Of a stretch of DNA of 64,000 nucleotides, positions 40,723 through 51,152 are shown piece after piece. The notes under the pieces are model-generated. The model did not search any database. It was not told the DNA's origin and saw only the letters and a list, made by a program, of their open reading frames with translations. This stretch comes from an uncultured Luteimonas sp. (GTDB taxonomy: Bacteria > Pseudomonadota > Gammaproteobacteria > Xanthomonadales > Xanthomonadaceae). How positions within the stretch are numbered: the stretch's first letter is position 1; each line of letters starts with the position of its first letter. The stretch lies in contig CALLKI010000042.1 of the NCBI GenBank assembly GCA_938008415.1, positions 45,919-109,918 on the forward strand. The letters run 5' to 3'. The translations under genes and the position numbers were made by a program.

Positions 40723-41598
40723 TCACCAGTCGATGACGCCATCGACCACCGTGCGCACGCGGCCTCCGGACCAGACCTCGCCCTCGCCGTCCACGTGCAG
40801 CTCGAGGATCGCGTCGTGCCCCACCTCGCGGCCCTGGCTGACGCGGTAGCGGCCGTCACGGCCGGGCAGCGCGCCGCGGTCGGCCAGCCAGGCCGCGAGC
40901 GCGGCATTGGCCGCGCCGGAGGCGGCGTCCTCGAACCGGGCGGGGGATCCGACCCATGCGCGCACCGCGAGCGAATACGCCTGTGCCAGGCTGCGCGCGA
41001 ACACGCACAGGCCCATGCTGCCGGTTTGCTCCGCGAGCCGGCCGATGGCGTCCCAGTCGGGCGTGGCCGCGCGCAGGGACGCCTCGTCGCGCAGTTCGGC
41101 CAGCCACCAGCGGCGGCCACCATCCACCAGCGCCGGCGGCAGCGCCCCTGCCGGCAGGCCTGCGAGGGCGTCGCGCAGCAGCGGATGTGGGGCATCGGCG
41201 ACTTCCACGATGCGCGCGCGCGGCGTGCGCACGGCGATGGTGCGCGTGGCGCCTTCGCCCTCGATCCGCAGCGGCAGCTCGCCGGCGATGCCCGCCTGCA
41301 CCAGCCGTCCGTCGCGTGGCGTGGCCAGCCCGGCCCGGAGCACGGCGTGCGCGGTGCCCACGCTCGGGTGTCCGGCGAAGGGCACCTCGCGGCGCGGGCT
41401 GAAGATGCGGATGCCGTAGCTCGCCGTGGGCGAGGGCGCGGGGAACACGAACGTGGTCTCGGGCAGGCGCGTCCAGCGCGCGATCGCCTGCATGGCGTCA
41501 TCGTCGAGGCCTGCGGCATCGAGGACGACGGCGAGCGGATTGCCCGCGCCCGGGCGGTCGGCGAACACGTCGACGGTGACGAAGCGGCGAAGGGTCAT
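40723..41598 (-). CDS. PhzF-family isomerase-like protein
   Basis: A 291-aa member of the PhzF/DapF fold. The catalytic glutamate is E47 in LPETTFVF. GHPSVGTAHAVL and the C-terminal FEDAASGAANAALAAWL, with its glycine-rich loop, match the family. The name comes from phenazine synthesis, but no other phz gene is present, so this is more likely a general metabolic paralogue. The ATG at 41598 starts the typical LRRFVTVDVFADRPGAGNPLAV. It is convergent with the alpha/beta hydrolase gene and divergent from lysAC. Confidence 0.9.
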   Translation of the reverse strand: MTLRRFVTVDVFADRPGAGNPLAVVLDAAGLDDDAMQAIARWTRLPETTFVFPAPSPTASYGIRIFSPRREVPFAGHPSVGTAHAVLRAGLATPRDGRLVQAGIAGELPLRIEGEGATRTIAVRTPRARIVEVADAPHPLLRDALAGLPAGALPPALVDGGRRWWLAELRDEASLRAATPDWDAIGRLAEQTGSMGLCVFARSLAQAYSLAVRAWVGSPARFEDAASGAANAALAAWLADRGALPGRDGRYRVSQGREVGHDAILELHVDGEGEVWSGGRVRTVVDGVIDW

Positions 41599-41693
41599 GA
41601 CGGAACGGAGGCGGGGGAGGAAGGCGGAAAGGATGCGGGATGCGCCGCCTTCCGTCGATCCGGCCGGTGATGGCCCGGGGCGTGCCGGAGAGG

Positions 41694-41780
41694 GCCCGCG
41701 GCATTTGCCGCGGGCATGCGGGGGCGTTGCGGAGTTGGCATAGAATCGCGGGAATGCGCCCGCGGAAAACCCGCGGGCGC
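41694..41780 (+). promoter_or_regulatory. lysAC leader with -10 box and two GC hairpins
   Basis: A 9-bp stem (GCCCGCGGC arms, 41694-41715) lies before TAGAAT (41741-41746), a likely -10. After it, 41756-41780 forms a perfect 10-bp stem (GCGCCCGCGG arms, loop AAAAC), ending 31 bases before the ATG. The second hairpin would be in the mRNA leader. No lysine riboswitch fits in the roughly 60-base leader. Confidence 0.45.
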
Positions 41781-41811
41781 GCCGCACCGTCACAACCAAG
41801 ACGCCAACGCC

Positions 41812-44412
41812 ATGCCCTCTCCCTCGACCGGCACGCCCTGGGTCGTGCTCAAGTTCGGCGGCACCTCCGTGTCGCAACGCCACCGCTGGGACACCATCGG
41901 CCGGCTGGTCGAAAAACGGGCCTCGGAGCATGGCGCGCGGGTGCTGGTGGTGGTGTCGGCGCTGTCGGGGGTGACCAACGAACTGGTCGCGATCGCCGAT
42001 GGCGCCGCCGATGCGTCCGCGCGCATCGGGGCGCTGGTGGCGCGGCACCGCGACTTCGCCGCGGAACTGGGGCTCGACCCGGACGCCGTGCTCGGCGAAC
42101 GCCTCGCCATGCTGCGCACCCTGCTGGACGACCCGCGCGCGGCCGCGCGCCCGCTGGACTGGCAGGCGGAGCTGCTGGCGCAGGGCGAACTGCTCTCGTC
42201 CACCCTGGGCGCGGCCTACCTGCGCACGCAGGGGCTGGACATCGGCTGGTGCGACGCACGCGACTGGCTCGATGCGGTCGAGCTGCCGAACCAGAACGAG
42301 TGGACCCGGCGGCTGTGCGCCACCGGCCGGCGCGAGGCCGACGACGGCTGGCGCGGGCGCTTCGCCGCGCAGCCCTCGCGGTCCGTGATCACCCAGGGGT
42401 TCATCGCCCGCCATGCCGACGGCGGCACCGCCGTGCTCGGGCGCGGAGGCTCGGACACCTCGGCGGCGCTGTTCGGCGCCCTGCTGCGCGCGCGCGCCGT
42501 CGAGATCTGGACCGACGTGCCGGGCATGTTCACCGCCAACCCGCGCGAGGTGCCCGACGCGCGCCTGCTGGCCCGGCTCGACTACGCCGAGGCCCAGGAA
42601 ATCGCCACCACCGGCGCCAGGGTGCTGCACCCGCGCGCGATCGGGCCGTGCCGCACGGCCGGCGTGCCGATGGCGATCCTCGACACGGAGCATCCGGACC
42701 TGCCGGGCACGCGCATCGATGGCGACGCCTCCCCGGTGCCCGGCGTGAAGGCGATCAGCCGCCGCAATGGCATCGTGCTGGTGTCCATGGAAACCGTGGG
42801 CATGTGGCAGTCGGTGGGCTTCCTCGCCGACGTCTTCGAGCGCTTCAAGCGCCACGGCCTGTCGGTGGACCTGATCGGTTCGGCCGAGACCAACGTCACC
42901 GTCTCGCTGGACCCGGGCGAGAACCTGGTCAGCACCGACGTGCTGGCCCGGCTGTCCGAGGACCTCGCCCAGGTCTGCCGGGTCAAGGTGATCGCGCCCT
43001 GCGCGGCGATCACCCTGGTCGGGCGCGGCATGCGCTCGCTGCTGCACAGGCTCTCGGACGTGTGGGCCACGTTCGGCCGCGAGCGCGTGCACCTGATCTC
43101 GCAGTCGTCCAACGACCTCAACCTCACCTTCGTGATCGACGAGGCCGACGCCGACGGCCTGCTGCCGCACCTGCACGCCGAGCTGATCGCCAGCGGCGCG
43201 ATGCCGGTGGACGACGGGTCCGTGTTCGGGCCGAGCTGGAAGGACCTGTTCCACGGCCGCCCGCCGCGGGTGCGCAAGTGGTGGGAGGACGCCCGCGGGC
43301 GCGAACGCCTGCTGGAGCTGGCCGGGCGCGGCACGCCGCGCTACGTCTACCACCTGCCGACGGTGCGCGAGCGTGCACGCGCGCTGAAGGCCATCCCCGC
43401 CATCGACCGCCGCTTCTTCGCGATCAAGGCCAACCCGCACCCGGCGATCCTGCGCGTGCTGGAGGCCGAGGGCTTCGGACTGGAATGCGTGTCGCTGGGG
43501 GAGGTCGAGCACGTGTTCGCGACCCTGCCCGGGCTCGACCCGTCGCGGGTGCTGTTCACGCCGAGCTTCGCGCCGCGCCGCGAGTACGAAGGCGCGCTCG
43601 CGCGCGGGGTCACGGTCACCCTCGACAACGTCGAGGCGCTGCGCAACTGGCCGGAGACCTTCCGCGGCCGCGACCTGTGGCTGCGCGTGGACCTGGGCCG
43701 CGGCGACGGCCACCACGCCAAGGTCGTCACCGGCGGCGCAGCGTCCAAGTTCGGCCTGCCGGTGGCGCGCGTGGACGAGTTCGCCGACGCGGCGCGCGCG
43801 CTGGGCGCGCGCATCACCGGCATCCACGCGCACCTGGGCAGCGGGATCGGCCACCCGCTGCACTGGCGCGAGGTGTATGCCGAGCTGGCCGCGGTCGCCG
43901 ATGGCATCGGCACGGTGGACACCATCGACATCGGCGGCGGCCTGACGATCCCGTACAAGCCCGACGACCAGCCGTTCGACCTGGCGCAATGGGCGGACGG
44001 CCTGGCCGGGATCAAGGCGGCCTGGCCACGCTACCGGCTGGCGGTCGAACCGGGCCGGTTCATGGTCGCCGAGGCCGGCGTGCTGCTGGCGCGCGTGACC
44101 CAGGTGGTGGAGAAGCAGGGCATCCGCCGCGTCGGCCTCGATGCCGGCATGCATTCGCTGATGCGCCCGGCGCTGTACGACGCCTACCACCGCGTGCACA
44201 ACCTGTCCCGCGCCGGCGAGCCGGAGGACACCCTGTTCGACGTGGTCGGACCGATCTGCGAGTCGGGCGACGTGCTCGCCCGCGGGCGCCGGCTGCCGGC
44301 GGCGACGCGCGAGGGCGACGTGGTGCTGGTCTCCGACGCGGGCGCCTACGGCTTCGTCATGGCCAACAACTACAACCTGCGCGCGCTGCCGCAGGAGGAC
44401 GTCCTGGAATGA
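41812..44412 (+). CDS. Bifunctional aspartate kinase / diaminopimelate decarboxylase
   Basis: An 866-aa fusion that carries out the first and last steps of lysine synthesis. The N-terminal kinase has KFGGTSVSQ (from K14) and GRGGSDTSAALFG (substrate site). Two ACT-type regulatory domains follow (about 310-465; VGMWQSVGFLADVF and LISQSSNDLNLTFVID). The C-terminal PLP barrel has FFAIKANPHP with the PLP lysine near 538, GIHAHLGSGIGHP, IDIGGGL, EPGRFMVAEAG and ICESGDVLA. This fusion is characteristic of Xanthomonadales. An in-frame ATG at 41716 is rejected because the -10 box lies inside it. The stop overlaps murL. Confidence 0.95.
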   Translation: MPSPSTGTPWVVLKFGGTSVSQRHRWDTIGRLVEKRASEHGARVLVVVSALSGVTNELVAIADGAADASARIGALVARHRDFAAELGLDPDAVLGERLAMLRTLLDDPRAAARPLDWQAELLAQGELLSSTLGAAYLRTQGLDIGWCDARDWLDAVELPNQNEWTRRLCATGRREADDGWRGRFAAQPSRSVITQGFIARHADGGTAVLGRGGSDTSAALFGALLRARAVEIWTDVPGMFTANPREVPDARLLARLDYAEAQEIATTGARVLHPRAIGPCRTAGVPMAILDTEHPDLPGTRIDGDASPVPGVKAISRRNGIVLVSMETVGMWQSVGFLADVFERFKRHGLSVDLIGSAETNVTVSLDPGENLVSTDVLARLSEDLAQVCRVKVIAPCAAITLVGRGMRSLLHRLSDVWATFGRERVHLISQSSNDLNLTFVIDEADADGLLPHLHAELIASGAMPVDDGSVFGPSWKDLFHGRPPRVRKWWEDARGRERLLELAGRGTPRYVYHLPTVRERARALKAIPAIDRRFFAIKANPHPAILRVLEAEGFGLECVSLGEVEHVFATLPGLDPSRVLFTPSFAPRREYEGALARGVTVTLDNVEALRNWPETFRGRDLWLRVDLGRGDGHHAKVVTGGAASKFGLPVARVDEFADAARALGARITGIHAHLGSGIGHPLHWREVYAELAAVADGIGTVDTIDIGGGLTIPYKPDDQPFDLAQWADGLAGIKAAWPRYRLAVEPGRFMVAEAGVLLARVTQVVEKQGIRRVGLDAGMHSLMRPALYDAYHRVHNLSRAGEPEDTLFDVVGPICESGDVLARGRRLPAATREGDVVLVSDAGAYGFVMANNYNLRALPQEDVLE

Positions 44413-45773
44413 GTGCTGTCAGGTTCGACCGCGACGCGGTCCGCGCCTTCCGCTTCGTGCGCTGCGGCTTCGACGCCGGCCGCGGCGTCGTCGAGCTGGT
44501 GTACGCCCTCGATGACGGCCCCGAGCTGGTCGAGACCATCACGCTGCCCGGCGCGCCGTTCGCGCTCGACCCGGCGCGCGCGCGCGCCGCGGAGCAGGCG
44601 CTGCGGCTTTTGCACCTGGTCGCCGGCGTGAGCTACTACAAGGCCGCGGTGCCCCCGGAAATCCGGATCGAGGGCCATGCCATCGACGCCGCGACCGCCG
44701 CGCTGCTCGAGGAGGTGTATGTCAACGGCCTGGGCGAGTTCGCCTACCGCAACGGTCTGGACCTGCGCGGGCGGGTCCGCTTCCCGTCCGTGGCGGGCGC
44801 GGCAGATGGCGGCGCGCCGGCGCTGGGCCTGCGCCCCCACGCGCTGGTGGCGATCGGCGGCGGCAAGGATTCGCTGGTCACCATCGAGGCGCTGCGCGAG
44901 GCGGGCGTGGAGCAGACGGTGACCTGGATCGGAAGCTCGCAGCTGATCCGCGCCTGCGCCGGGCGCACCGGGCTGCCCGCCCTCAACATCGGCCGCCAGC
45001 TGGCGCCGGAGCTGTTCGAGTACAACCGCCTGGGCGCGTGGAACGGCCATATCCCGGTGACCGCGGTGAATTCGGCGATCATGGCGTTCGCGGCCGTCGT
45101 GCTGGGCGTGGACCAGGTGGTGTTTTCCAACGAGCGCTCCGCCAGCTACGGCAGCCTGATCGAGGGCACCGGAGAGGTGAACCACCAGTGGTCCAAGGGC
45201 TGGGCGTTCGAGCGCGCGTTCGCGGCGCACCTGCGCTCGCACGTGGCCGCGGACCTGCGCTACTACTCGCTGCTGCGGCCGCTGAGCGAGCTGGCGGTGG
45301 CGCGGCAGTTCGCGAGGATCGACCGCTACGACGCGCATTTCTCCAGTTGCAACCGCAACTTCCACCTGCTCGGCGAGCGGCCGGTGAACCGCTGGTGCGG
45401 GGTCTGCCCGAAGTGCCACTTCGTGTTCCTGGCGCTGGCGCCGTTCATGCCCAAGCCGCGGCTGGTCTCCATCTTCGGCCGCAACCTGCTGGACGACCCG
45501 GGACAGATCCCGGGCTACGACGCGCTGCTCGAGTACCGCGACCACAAGCCGTTCGAGTGCGTGGGCGAGGGCCGGGAATCGCGCGCGGCGATGGCGGCGC
45601 TGGCCGCGCGGCCGGACTGGCGCGAGGACGCGGTGGTGGCGCGCTTCGCGCGCGAGATCGCGCCGCAGCTGGGCGACGACGTGCCGGATGTGGAGTCGCT
45701 GCTCGTGCCCGAAGGCGAGCACGGCATCCCGGCGCCGCTGTGGGAGCGGCTGCGTGAGCGCTTCTCCGCCTGA
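44409..45773 (+). CDS. murL: UDP-MurNAc-L-Ala-L-Glu epimerase MurL
   Basis: A 454-aa enzyme that inverts L-Glu to D-Glu on the peptidoglycan precursor after MurD2 adds L-Glu, an alternative to free D-Glu from MurI. It has a PP-loop-like AIGGGKDSL (about 150-157) for ATP and a cysteine cluster (about 313, then C-G-V-C-P-K-C near 329-335) that may bind zinc. The assignment rests on similarity to the Xanthomonas MurL group and on adjacency to murD2. ATGA overlap with lysAC and a 20-base overlap with murD2 imply one operon. Confidence 0.88.
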   Translation: MSAVRFDRDAVRAFRFVRCGFDAGRGVVELVYALDDGPELVETITLPGAPFALDPARARAAEQALRLLHLVAGVSYYKAAVPPEIRIEGHAIDAATAALLEEVYVNGLGEFAYRNGLDLRGRVRFPSVAGAADGGAPALGLRPHALVAIGGGKDSLVTIEALREAGVEQTVTWIGSSQLIRACAGRTGLPALNIGRQLAPELFEYNRLGAWNGHIPVTAVNSAIMAFAAVVLGVDQVVFSNERSASYGSLIEGTGEVNHQWSKGWAFERAFAAHLRSHVAADLRYYSLLRPLSELAVARQFARIDRYDAHFSSCNRNFHLLGERPVNRWCGVCPKCHFVFLALAPFMPKPRLVSIFGRNLLDDPGQIPGYDALLEYRDHKPFECVGEGRESRAAMAALAARPDWREDAVVARFAREIAPQLGDDVPDVESLLVPEGEHGIPAPLWERLRERFSA

Positions 45774-47181
45774 CATCGCCTCGCTCGCCGGGCAGCGCGT
45801 GGCCCTGTGGGGCTGGGGCCGCGAGGGCCGCGCCGCGTACGTGGCGCTGCGCGCCGCGCGGGATGCGCTGCCGGACGCCGGCGACGGCCGCTTCCCGCGG
45901 GCGCTGGCGCTGTTCTGCACGCCGCAGGAGGCGGAACAGGCGCGCGCGCTCGGCGATCCGGGCCTGGCGGTGGAGACGGAGGCGACGGCGGAACGCCTGT
46001 CGGCCTTCGACGTGGTGGTGAAGTCGCCGGGGATCAGTCCCTGCCGGCCCGAGGCGCTGGCCGCGGCGGAACATGGCACCCGCTTCATCGGCGGCAGCAC
46101 GTTGTGGTTCGCCGCGCGCCCGGACGCGGTCACGCTGTGCGTCACCGGCACCAAGGGCAAGAGCACCACCACCGCGCTGCTGGCGCACCTGCTGCGCGCC
46201 GGCGGGCACCGCACCGCGCTGGCCGGCAACATCGGCCTGCCGCTGCTGGAACTGCTGCACGGGGATGCTGAATACTGGGCGATCGAGCTGTCGAGCTACC
46301 AGACCCGCGACGTCGCCGCCTCGGGCGTGCGCCCGCACCTGGCCATCGTCACCAACGTCTTCCCCGAGCACCTGGACTGGCACGGCGGCGAGGAGCGCTA
46401 CGTCGCCGACAAGCTTTCGCTGCTGACCGCCGCGCGGCCGCGGATCGCGGTGCTCAACGCCGCCGACCCCAGGCTCGCGGCGCTGCACCTGCCGGACAGC
46501 GAGGTGCGCTGGTTCGGCCGGGAGGATGGCTGGCACCTGCGCGGCGACGGGCTGTGGCGCGGCGGCGAGCGCGTGCTCGACACCTCCGGCCTGCCCCTGC
46601 CGGGACGCCACAATCGCGGCAACCTGTGCGCGGTCCTGGCGGCGATCGAGGCGCTGGGGCTGGACGCGGCGGCGCTGGCGCCACACGCGGCGACGTTCGT
46701 GCCGCTGCCGCACCGGCTGCAGCCGCTCGGCGAACGCGGCGGGATCCTCTACGTCAACGATTCGATCAGCACCACGCCGCACGCGACCCTGGCGGCACTG
46801 GACGTATACCGGGGGCGGCGCGTTGCGGTGCTGGTGGGCGGGCACGACCGCGGCCTGGACTGGCATGGCTTCGCGGAGGCCGTGCGTGCGCGGCCTCCGC
46901 TGGCGGTCGTGACCATGGGCCAGAACGGCCCGCGCATCCATGCCCTGCTCGAGGGCGTGGCAGGCGAGGCCGGCTTCGTGCTGCGCCAGGCCACCGGCCT
47001 GGACGACGCGGTGGCACAGGCCGAAGCCCTGTTGGCTGGCGACGGCGTGCTGCTGCTGTCCCCGGGGGCGCCGAGCTTCGGCCCGTACCGCGACTACACC
47101 GCGCGCGGCCGTCATTTCGCCCGGCTGGCCGGCTTCGACCCGGACGCCATCACCGCCATCCCCGGCCTGGGCATCGCCTGA
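45754..47181 (+). CDS. murD2: UDP-MurNAc-L-Ala--L-glutamate ligase MurD2
   Basis: A 475-aa Mur ligase that adds L-Glu instead of D-Glu. [14 protein letters not shown] opens the UDP-binding domain, the ATP motif is [11 protein letters not shown] (about 130-140), and the central domain has ELSSYQT and [12 protein letters not shown], as in MurD. The C-terminal ligase domain includes [17 protein letters not shown] and [19 protein letters not shown]. The GTG at 45754 has GGGAG about seven bases upstream. Context with murL distinguishes it from ordinary MurD. Confidence 0.9.
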   Translation: MSASPPDIASLAGQRVALWGWGREGRAAYVALRAARDALPDAGDGRFPRALALFCTPQEAEQARALGDPGLAVETEATAERLSAFDVVVKSPGISPCRPEALAAAEHGTRFIGGSTLWFAARPDAVTLCVTGTKGKSTTTALLAHLLRAGGHRTALAGNIGLPLLELLHGDAEYWAIELSSYQTRDVAASGVRPHLAIVTNVFPEHLDWHGGEERYVADKLSLLTAARPRIAVLNAADPRLAALHLPDSEVRWFGREDGWHLRGDGLWRGGERVLDTSGLPLPGRHNRGNLCAVLAAIEALGLDAAALAPHAATFVPLPHRLQPLGERGGILYVNDSISTTPHATLAALDVYRGRRVAVLVGGHDRGLDWHGFAEAVRARPPLAVVTMGQNGPRIHALLEGVAGEAGFVLRQATGLDDAVAQAEALLAGDGVLLLSPGAPSFGPYRDYTARGRHFARLAGFDPDAITAIPGLGIA

Positions 47182-47238
47182 TCCCGCCGCCACGCCGCCT
47201 GCGCTAGGCTTGCGGCATCCGGACACGGAGGAATCGCG

Positions 47239-48045
47239 ATGACCACGATGCTGCGTCGTTTCCTGTGCGTGTGCCTGTTCAGCCTGTGCGCGCCCGCGTC
47301 AGCGGCCATGCGCGAGGTGCCACTGGAATGGACCGTGGACGGGGAGGCCTTCGCCGGCGTGCTGGTGTACGACGACGGGGCCGCCGGGCCGCTGCCCGGG
47401 CTGGTGATGGTGCCCAACTGGATGGGCGTCACCCCGGAGTCGGTCGAGCGCGCACGTGCGGTGGCCGGCACCGGTTACGTGGTGCTGGTCGCCGACGTCT
47501 ATGGCAGGGACCGCAGGCCGGCCAACAGCGAAGAGGCAGGCCGGCTGGCGTCCTCGCTGCGCGGCGAGGACCGCTCGGCGCTGCGCGCGCGCATGCATGC
47601 GGCGGTGGAAACGCTCCGGGCCCAGGCCGGGAAGGTGCCGCTGCGTCCCGGCAGGGTCGGCGCCTTCGGCTTCTGCTTCGGCGGCACCGCGGTGCTGGAA
47701 CTGGCCCGCAGCGGCGCGGAGCTGGCGGGTGTGGTCAGCCTGCACGGGGGCCTTGCGCCCGGCGCGCGATCGCCGGCCGCGGAGCGGATCGATACGCCCG
47801 TGCTGGTGCTCAACGGCGCGGCCGACCGTGCGGTGGGCCAGGACGAGATCGTGGCGTTCGGGCGTGAAATGGATGCCGCCGGCGCGGACTGGCAGTTCGT
47901 CAACTTCAGCGGCGCGGTGCACTGCTTCGCCGAGCCGTCCGCGGGCAACGACCCGGGCAGCAACTGCCGCTACGACGAACGCGCCGCCCGCCGCGCGTAC
48001 CGGATGATGGCCGCGTTCTTCGAGGAGGCCTTCGCCGGGGAGTGA
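47239..48045 (+). CDS. Secreted dienelactone hydrolase-family protein
   Basis: A 268-aa alpha/beta hydrolase with a signal peptide (about 1-23), hence periplasmic. The catalytic triad of dienelactone hydrolases is visible: Cys146 in GFCFGGTA, Asp196 in NGAADRAVG and His228 in GAVHCFAEP. A central VADVYGRDRRP block matches the family. The substrate is unknown; exported members are common and not tied to chloroaromatic degradation. GGAGG lies before the ATG. Confidence 0.88.
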   Translation: MTTMLRRFLCVCLFSLCAPASAAMREVPLEWTVDGEAFAGVLVYDDGAAGPLPGLVMVPNWMGVTPESVERARAVAGTGYVVLVADVYGRDRRPANSEEAGRLASSLRGEDRSALRARMHAAVETLRAQAGKVPLRPGRVGAFGFCFGGTAVLELARSGAELAGVVSLHGGLAPGARSPAAERIDTPVLVLNGAADRAVGQDEIVAFGREMDAAGADWQFVNFSGAVHCFAEPSAGNDPGSNCRYDERAARRAYRMMAAFFEEAFAGE

Positions 48046-48067
48046 GCGCGGGGCGGGCCGCGGCGGC

Positions 48068-49066
48068 TCAGTGCCCGCGTTCCACCGCGTAGCGGGCCAG
48101 CCCGCGCAGCGCAGCCACCGCCTCGCCGTCCGGCAGGCCGTCGAGCGCGGCCTCCGCGGCGGCGGCGTACTCGCGCGCGCGCCGGCGGCTGTACTCGAGG
48201 CTGCCGGCGCGTTCGATCGCCGCCAGCACGTCGGGCATGGCCGAGGCGTCGCCCTGTTCCACGATTTCCCGCAGCCGCTGGCGCGTGGCCCCGTCGGCCT
48301 GTGCCATGGCGTGGATCAGCGGCAGGGTGGCCTTGCCCTCGGCCAGGTCGTCGCCGAGGTTCTTGCCCAGCGTCGCGGCGTCGGCGCTGTAGTCGAGCAC
48401 GTCGTCGGCGATCTGGAACGCGCGGCCCAGCTGCAGGCCATATTCGTACAGCCTGCGCTGCGTGGCCTCGTCCGCGCCCGATGCCAGCGCGCCGAGCTGC
48501 GTGCCGGCGGCGAACAGCACCGCGGTCTTGCGCTCGATCACCTCGAGGTACGCCGCCTCGCTGGTGTCGGGGTTGCGGACGTGCAGCAGTTGCAGCACCT
48601 CGCCCTCGGCGATGCGGTTGGTGGTGTCGGCGAGGATGCGCATGACCTCCATCCGGTCGAGCTCGACCATCAGCTGGAAGCTGCGCGAGTAGAGGAAGTC
48701 GCCGACCAGCACGCTCGCCGCGTTGCCCCACAGCGCGTTGGCGGTCTTGCGGCCGCGGCGCAGCTCGGACTCGTCCACCACGTCGTCGTGGAGCAGGGTC
48801 GAGGTGTGGATGAACTCGATGATCGCCGCCAGCTGGTGGTGGTCCGGGCCCACCGTGCCGGTGGCATGCCCCGACAGCACCACCAGCATCGGCCGCAGGC
48901 GCTTGCCGCCGGCGGAGATGATGTGCTCGGCGATCTGGTTGATCAGCACCACGTCGGACGCCAGCCGGGTGCGGATGAGCCGGTCGATGGCGGCCATGTC
49001 GCCGGCGACGAATGCCTGGATGGCGGGCAGCGCGAGGGCTGGCGCGGCGGGACTTGCAAGGTGCAT
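48068..49066 (-). CDS. ispB: Trans-polyprenyl diphosphate synthase (octaprenyl type)
   Basis: A 332-aa prenyltransferase that extends farnesyl diphosphate to the ubiquinone side chain. Both aspartate-rich motifs are intact: DDVVD (94-98, in [17 protein letters not shown]) and DDVLD (221-225). GGKRLRP is at the substrate entrance. The ATG at 49066 is chosen over a GTG at 49090 because TATAAT on the minus strand (49101-49096) puts the transcription start at about 49089. It is divergent from ssb. Chain length cannot be read from sequence with certainty. Confidence 0.92.
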   Translation of the reverse strand: MHLASPAAPALALPAIQAFVAGDMAAIDRLIRTRLASDVVLINQIAEHIISAGGKRLRPMLVVLSGHATGTVGPDHHQLAAIIEFIHTSTLLHDDVVDESELRRGRKTANALWGNAASVLVGDFLYSRSFQLMVELDRMEVMRILADTTNRIAEGEVLQLLHVRNPDTSEAAYLEVIERKTAVLFAAGTQLGALASGADEATQRRLYEYGLQLGRAFQIADDVLDYSADAATLGKNLGDDLAEGKATLPLIHAMAQADGATRQRLREIVEQGDASAMPDVLAAIERAGSLEYSRRRAREYAAAAEAALDGLPDGEAVAALRGLARYAVERGH

Positions 49067-49095
49067 GAAGAGGTCCGACGGCGGGGGCACCGGGA

Positions 49096-49184
49096 ATTAT
49101 ACGGAGCGCGGCGGGGACCCCCGTCGGGATCCCCCGACACGCGGACGGGCTGGAAACCGATGGCCGGGGGGGCGGGGCTATAAT
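49096..49184. promoter_or_regulatory. Divergent ispB/ssb promoter region
   Basis: Two exact TATAAT hexamers face away from each other: 49101-49096 on the minus strand towards ispB, and 49179-49184 on the plus strand towards ssb. Neither has a convincing -35 at 17 bases. The expected leaders are about 23 bases for ispB and about 42 for ssb. Confidence 0.6.
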
Positions 49185-49232
49185 CCAATGTCCGTCGCCG
49201 GATTCCCCGGCGGACAGACAGGAAGGATTTCC

Positions 49233-49700
49233 ATGGCCCGTGGCATCAACAAGGTGATCCTGGTCGGCAACCTCGGTGACGACCCGGAGGTCCGTTACAC
49301 GCAGGGCGGCATGGCCGTCACCACGATCCGGCTGGCCACCACCAGCGTGCGCAAGGATCGCGACGGCAACACCCAGGAACGCACCGAGTGGCACCGGGTC
49401 AAGTTCTTCGGCAAGCTCGCCGAGATCGCCGGCGAGTACCTGCGCAAGGGCTCGCAGGTGTACGTCGAGGGCAGCATCCGCTACGACAAGTTCACCGGCC
49501 AGGACGGGCAGGAGCGGTACATCACCGAGATCGTCGCCGACGAGATGCAGATGCTCGGCAGCCGTCCCGATGGCGACCGTGCCCCGCGCCAGCCGCGCCA
49601 GGAGTTCGGGTCCGGTGGAGGGCAGCCGGCGCAGCGCCGCCAGGCCCCGCCCCCGCCGATGCCGGAAGACGACTTCGCAGACGACGACATTCCGTTCTGA
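49233..49700 (+). CDS. ssb: Single-stranded DNA-binding protein Ssb
   Basis: A 155-aa OB-fold protein that coats single-stranded DNA during replication and repair. The N-terminal 110 residues ([42 protein letters not shown]) form the OB fold. A Gly/Gln/Pro-rich linker leads to the acidic tail DDDIPF, the docking site for replication and repair partners. AGGAAGGA upstream is a strong ribosome site. A hairpin at 49711-49735 follows the stop. Confidence 0.97.
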   Translation: MARGINKVILVGNLGDDPEVRYTQGGMAVTTIRLATTSVRKDRDGNTQERTEWHRVKFFGKLAEIAGEYLRKGSQVYVEGSIRYDKFTGQDGQERYITEIVADEMQMLGSRPDGDRAPRQPRQEFGSGGGQPAQRRQAPPPPMPEDDFADDDIPF

Positions 49701-49710
49701 CCGCCGGGCC

Positions 49711-49735
49711 GGTCGCCGCGTGACGCGCGGCGGCC
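49711..49735 (+). terminator. Hairpin after ssb
   Basis: A 10-bp stem with one G-U pair when read as RNA and a five-base loop (TGACG) starts ten bases past the ssb stop. No T-run follows, so efficiency is uncertain. Confidence 0.5.
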
Positions 49736-49845
49736 TGCATCCACGATCCCCGTCCCCGCGCCGGCAACCGGTGCCCCGGTCGCTGCGCTTGGCACGCCGG
49801 TTGCGGTGACGCACGGCGGGATGGGGATCCGCCCGGCCCCGCGGC

Positions 49846-50202
<357 letters not shown>

Positions 50203-50285
50203 TTAGCGAAACCGTCATCCCGTGGCGACGCGTGCTGTACATCGTCTGTGCGAACGTGTCCGGGACATCGATCCCGGAGCACACC

Positions 50286-51152
50286 ATGAACGCAGCACCG
50301 GATGGAGGCGGACAGCCGCCGCAGGAGCAGCCGCGGCAGCCGGGCCTACAGTCGGAAATGGTCCCGCGGCCCGAGAGCATCCGCGACGACTACCGCGGCG
50401 CCGGAAGACTGCAGGACATGGTGGCGATCATCACCGGGGGCGACAGCGGCATCGGCCGTGCGGTCGCGTTGCACTTCGCGCGCGAGGGCGCGTCGGTGGC
50501 CATCGGCTACCTCGACGAGGAGGAGGATGCCGCCGAAACGGTGCGCCTGCTGCGCGCCGAGGGCGCGGAAGTCCTGGCCATGGCCGGCGACGTCGGCGAC
50601 CCGGAGTTCTGCGAACGCTTCGTGGCCGGGGTCGCGGAGCGTTTCGGGCGCATCGATGTCCTCGTCAACAACGCCGCGGAACAGCACCCCGTGGACGCGC
50701 CGGAGGAACTGACGCCGGAACAGATCGAGCGGACGTTCCGGACCAACGTGTTCGCGTACCTGTTCATGGCACGGGCCGCGATTCCGCACCTGCGGGACGG
50801 GGCGAACATCATCAACACCGGCTCGGTGACCGGCGTGCGCGGCCACGGGACGCTGATCGACTACGCCTCCACGAAAGGCGCGATCCACGCGCTGACCTTC
50901 TCGCTGGCGCAGGCGCTTGCGGGGCGCGGCATCCGCGTCAACGCCGTCGCCCCCGGGCCGGTGTGGACGCCGCTCATCCCGGCGAGCTTCGACGCGGAGG
51001 AAGTGGCCGGCTTCGGCACGGACACCCTGCTCGGGCGCGCCGGGCAACCATCCGAAATCGCCCCGGCCTATGTCTTCCTCGCCAGCAGGGAGGCCTCGTT
51101 CATCACCGGGCAGACCATCCACGTCAACGGCGGAGGGCACATCAGTGCGTAG
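50286..51152 (+). CDS. SDR-family oxidoreductase (YghA/YdaD-like)
   Basis: A 288-aa short-chain dehydrogenase with an N-terminal extension of about 45 residues typical of the YghA/YdaD stress group. The cofactor motif is GGDSGIGR (51-58), with NNAAEQ, and the catalytic Ser180, Tyr193 and Lys197 (YASTK). The C-terminus HVNGGG is standard. The substrate is unknown; relatives are general-stress proteins. A BON-domain gene starts within its last codons. Confidence 0.92.
   Translation: MNAAPDGGGQPPQEQPRQPGLQSEMVPRPESIRDDYRGAGRLQDMVAIITGGDSGIGRAVALHFAREGASVAIGYLDEEEDAAETVRLLRAEGAEVLAMAGDVGDPEFCERFVAGVAERFGRIDVLVNNAAEQHPVDAPEELTPEQIERTFRTNVFAYLFMARAAIPHLRDGANIINTGSVTGVRGHGTLIDYASTKGAIHALTFSLAQALAGRGIRVNAVAPGPVWTPLIPASFDAEEVAGFGTDTLLGRAGQPSEIAPAYVFLASREASFITGQTIHVNGGGHISA

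Noticed and set aside
40723..41598. Phenazine biosynthesis locus
   Set aside because: PhzF-like proteins are widespread. No phzA-E or phzG genes are nearby.
41716..41811. Upstream in-frame start for lysAC
   Set aside because: The added residues lack similarity to kinases, and the likely -10 box falls inside this extension.
41741..41811. Lysine riboswitch in the lysAC leader
   Set aside because: The predicted leader is under 70 bases. Lysine riboswitches need about 170 bases and no matching conserved loops were seen.
40723..44199. A very long minus-strand open frame (about 1,158 codons) across lysAC
   Set aside because: Only its last part (PhzF, starting at 41598) has family features. The rest is antisense to the intact lysAC gene and arises from GC-rich codon bias.
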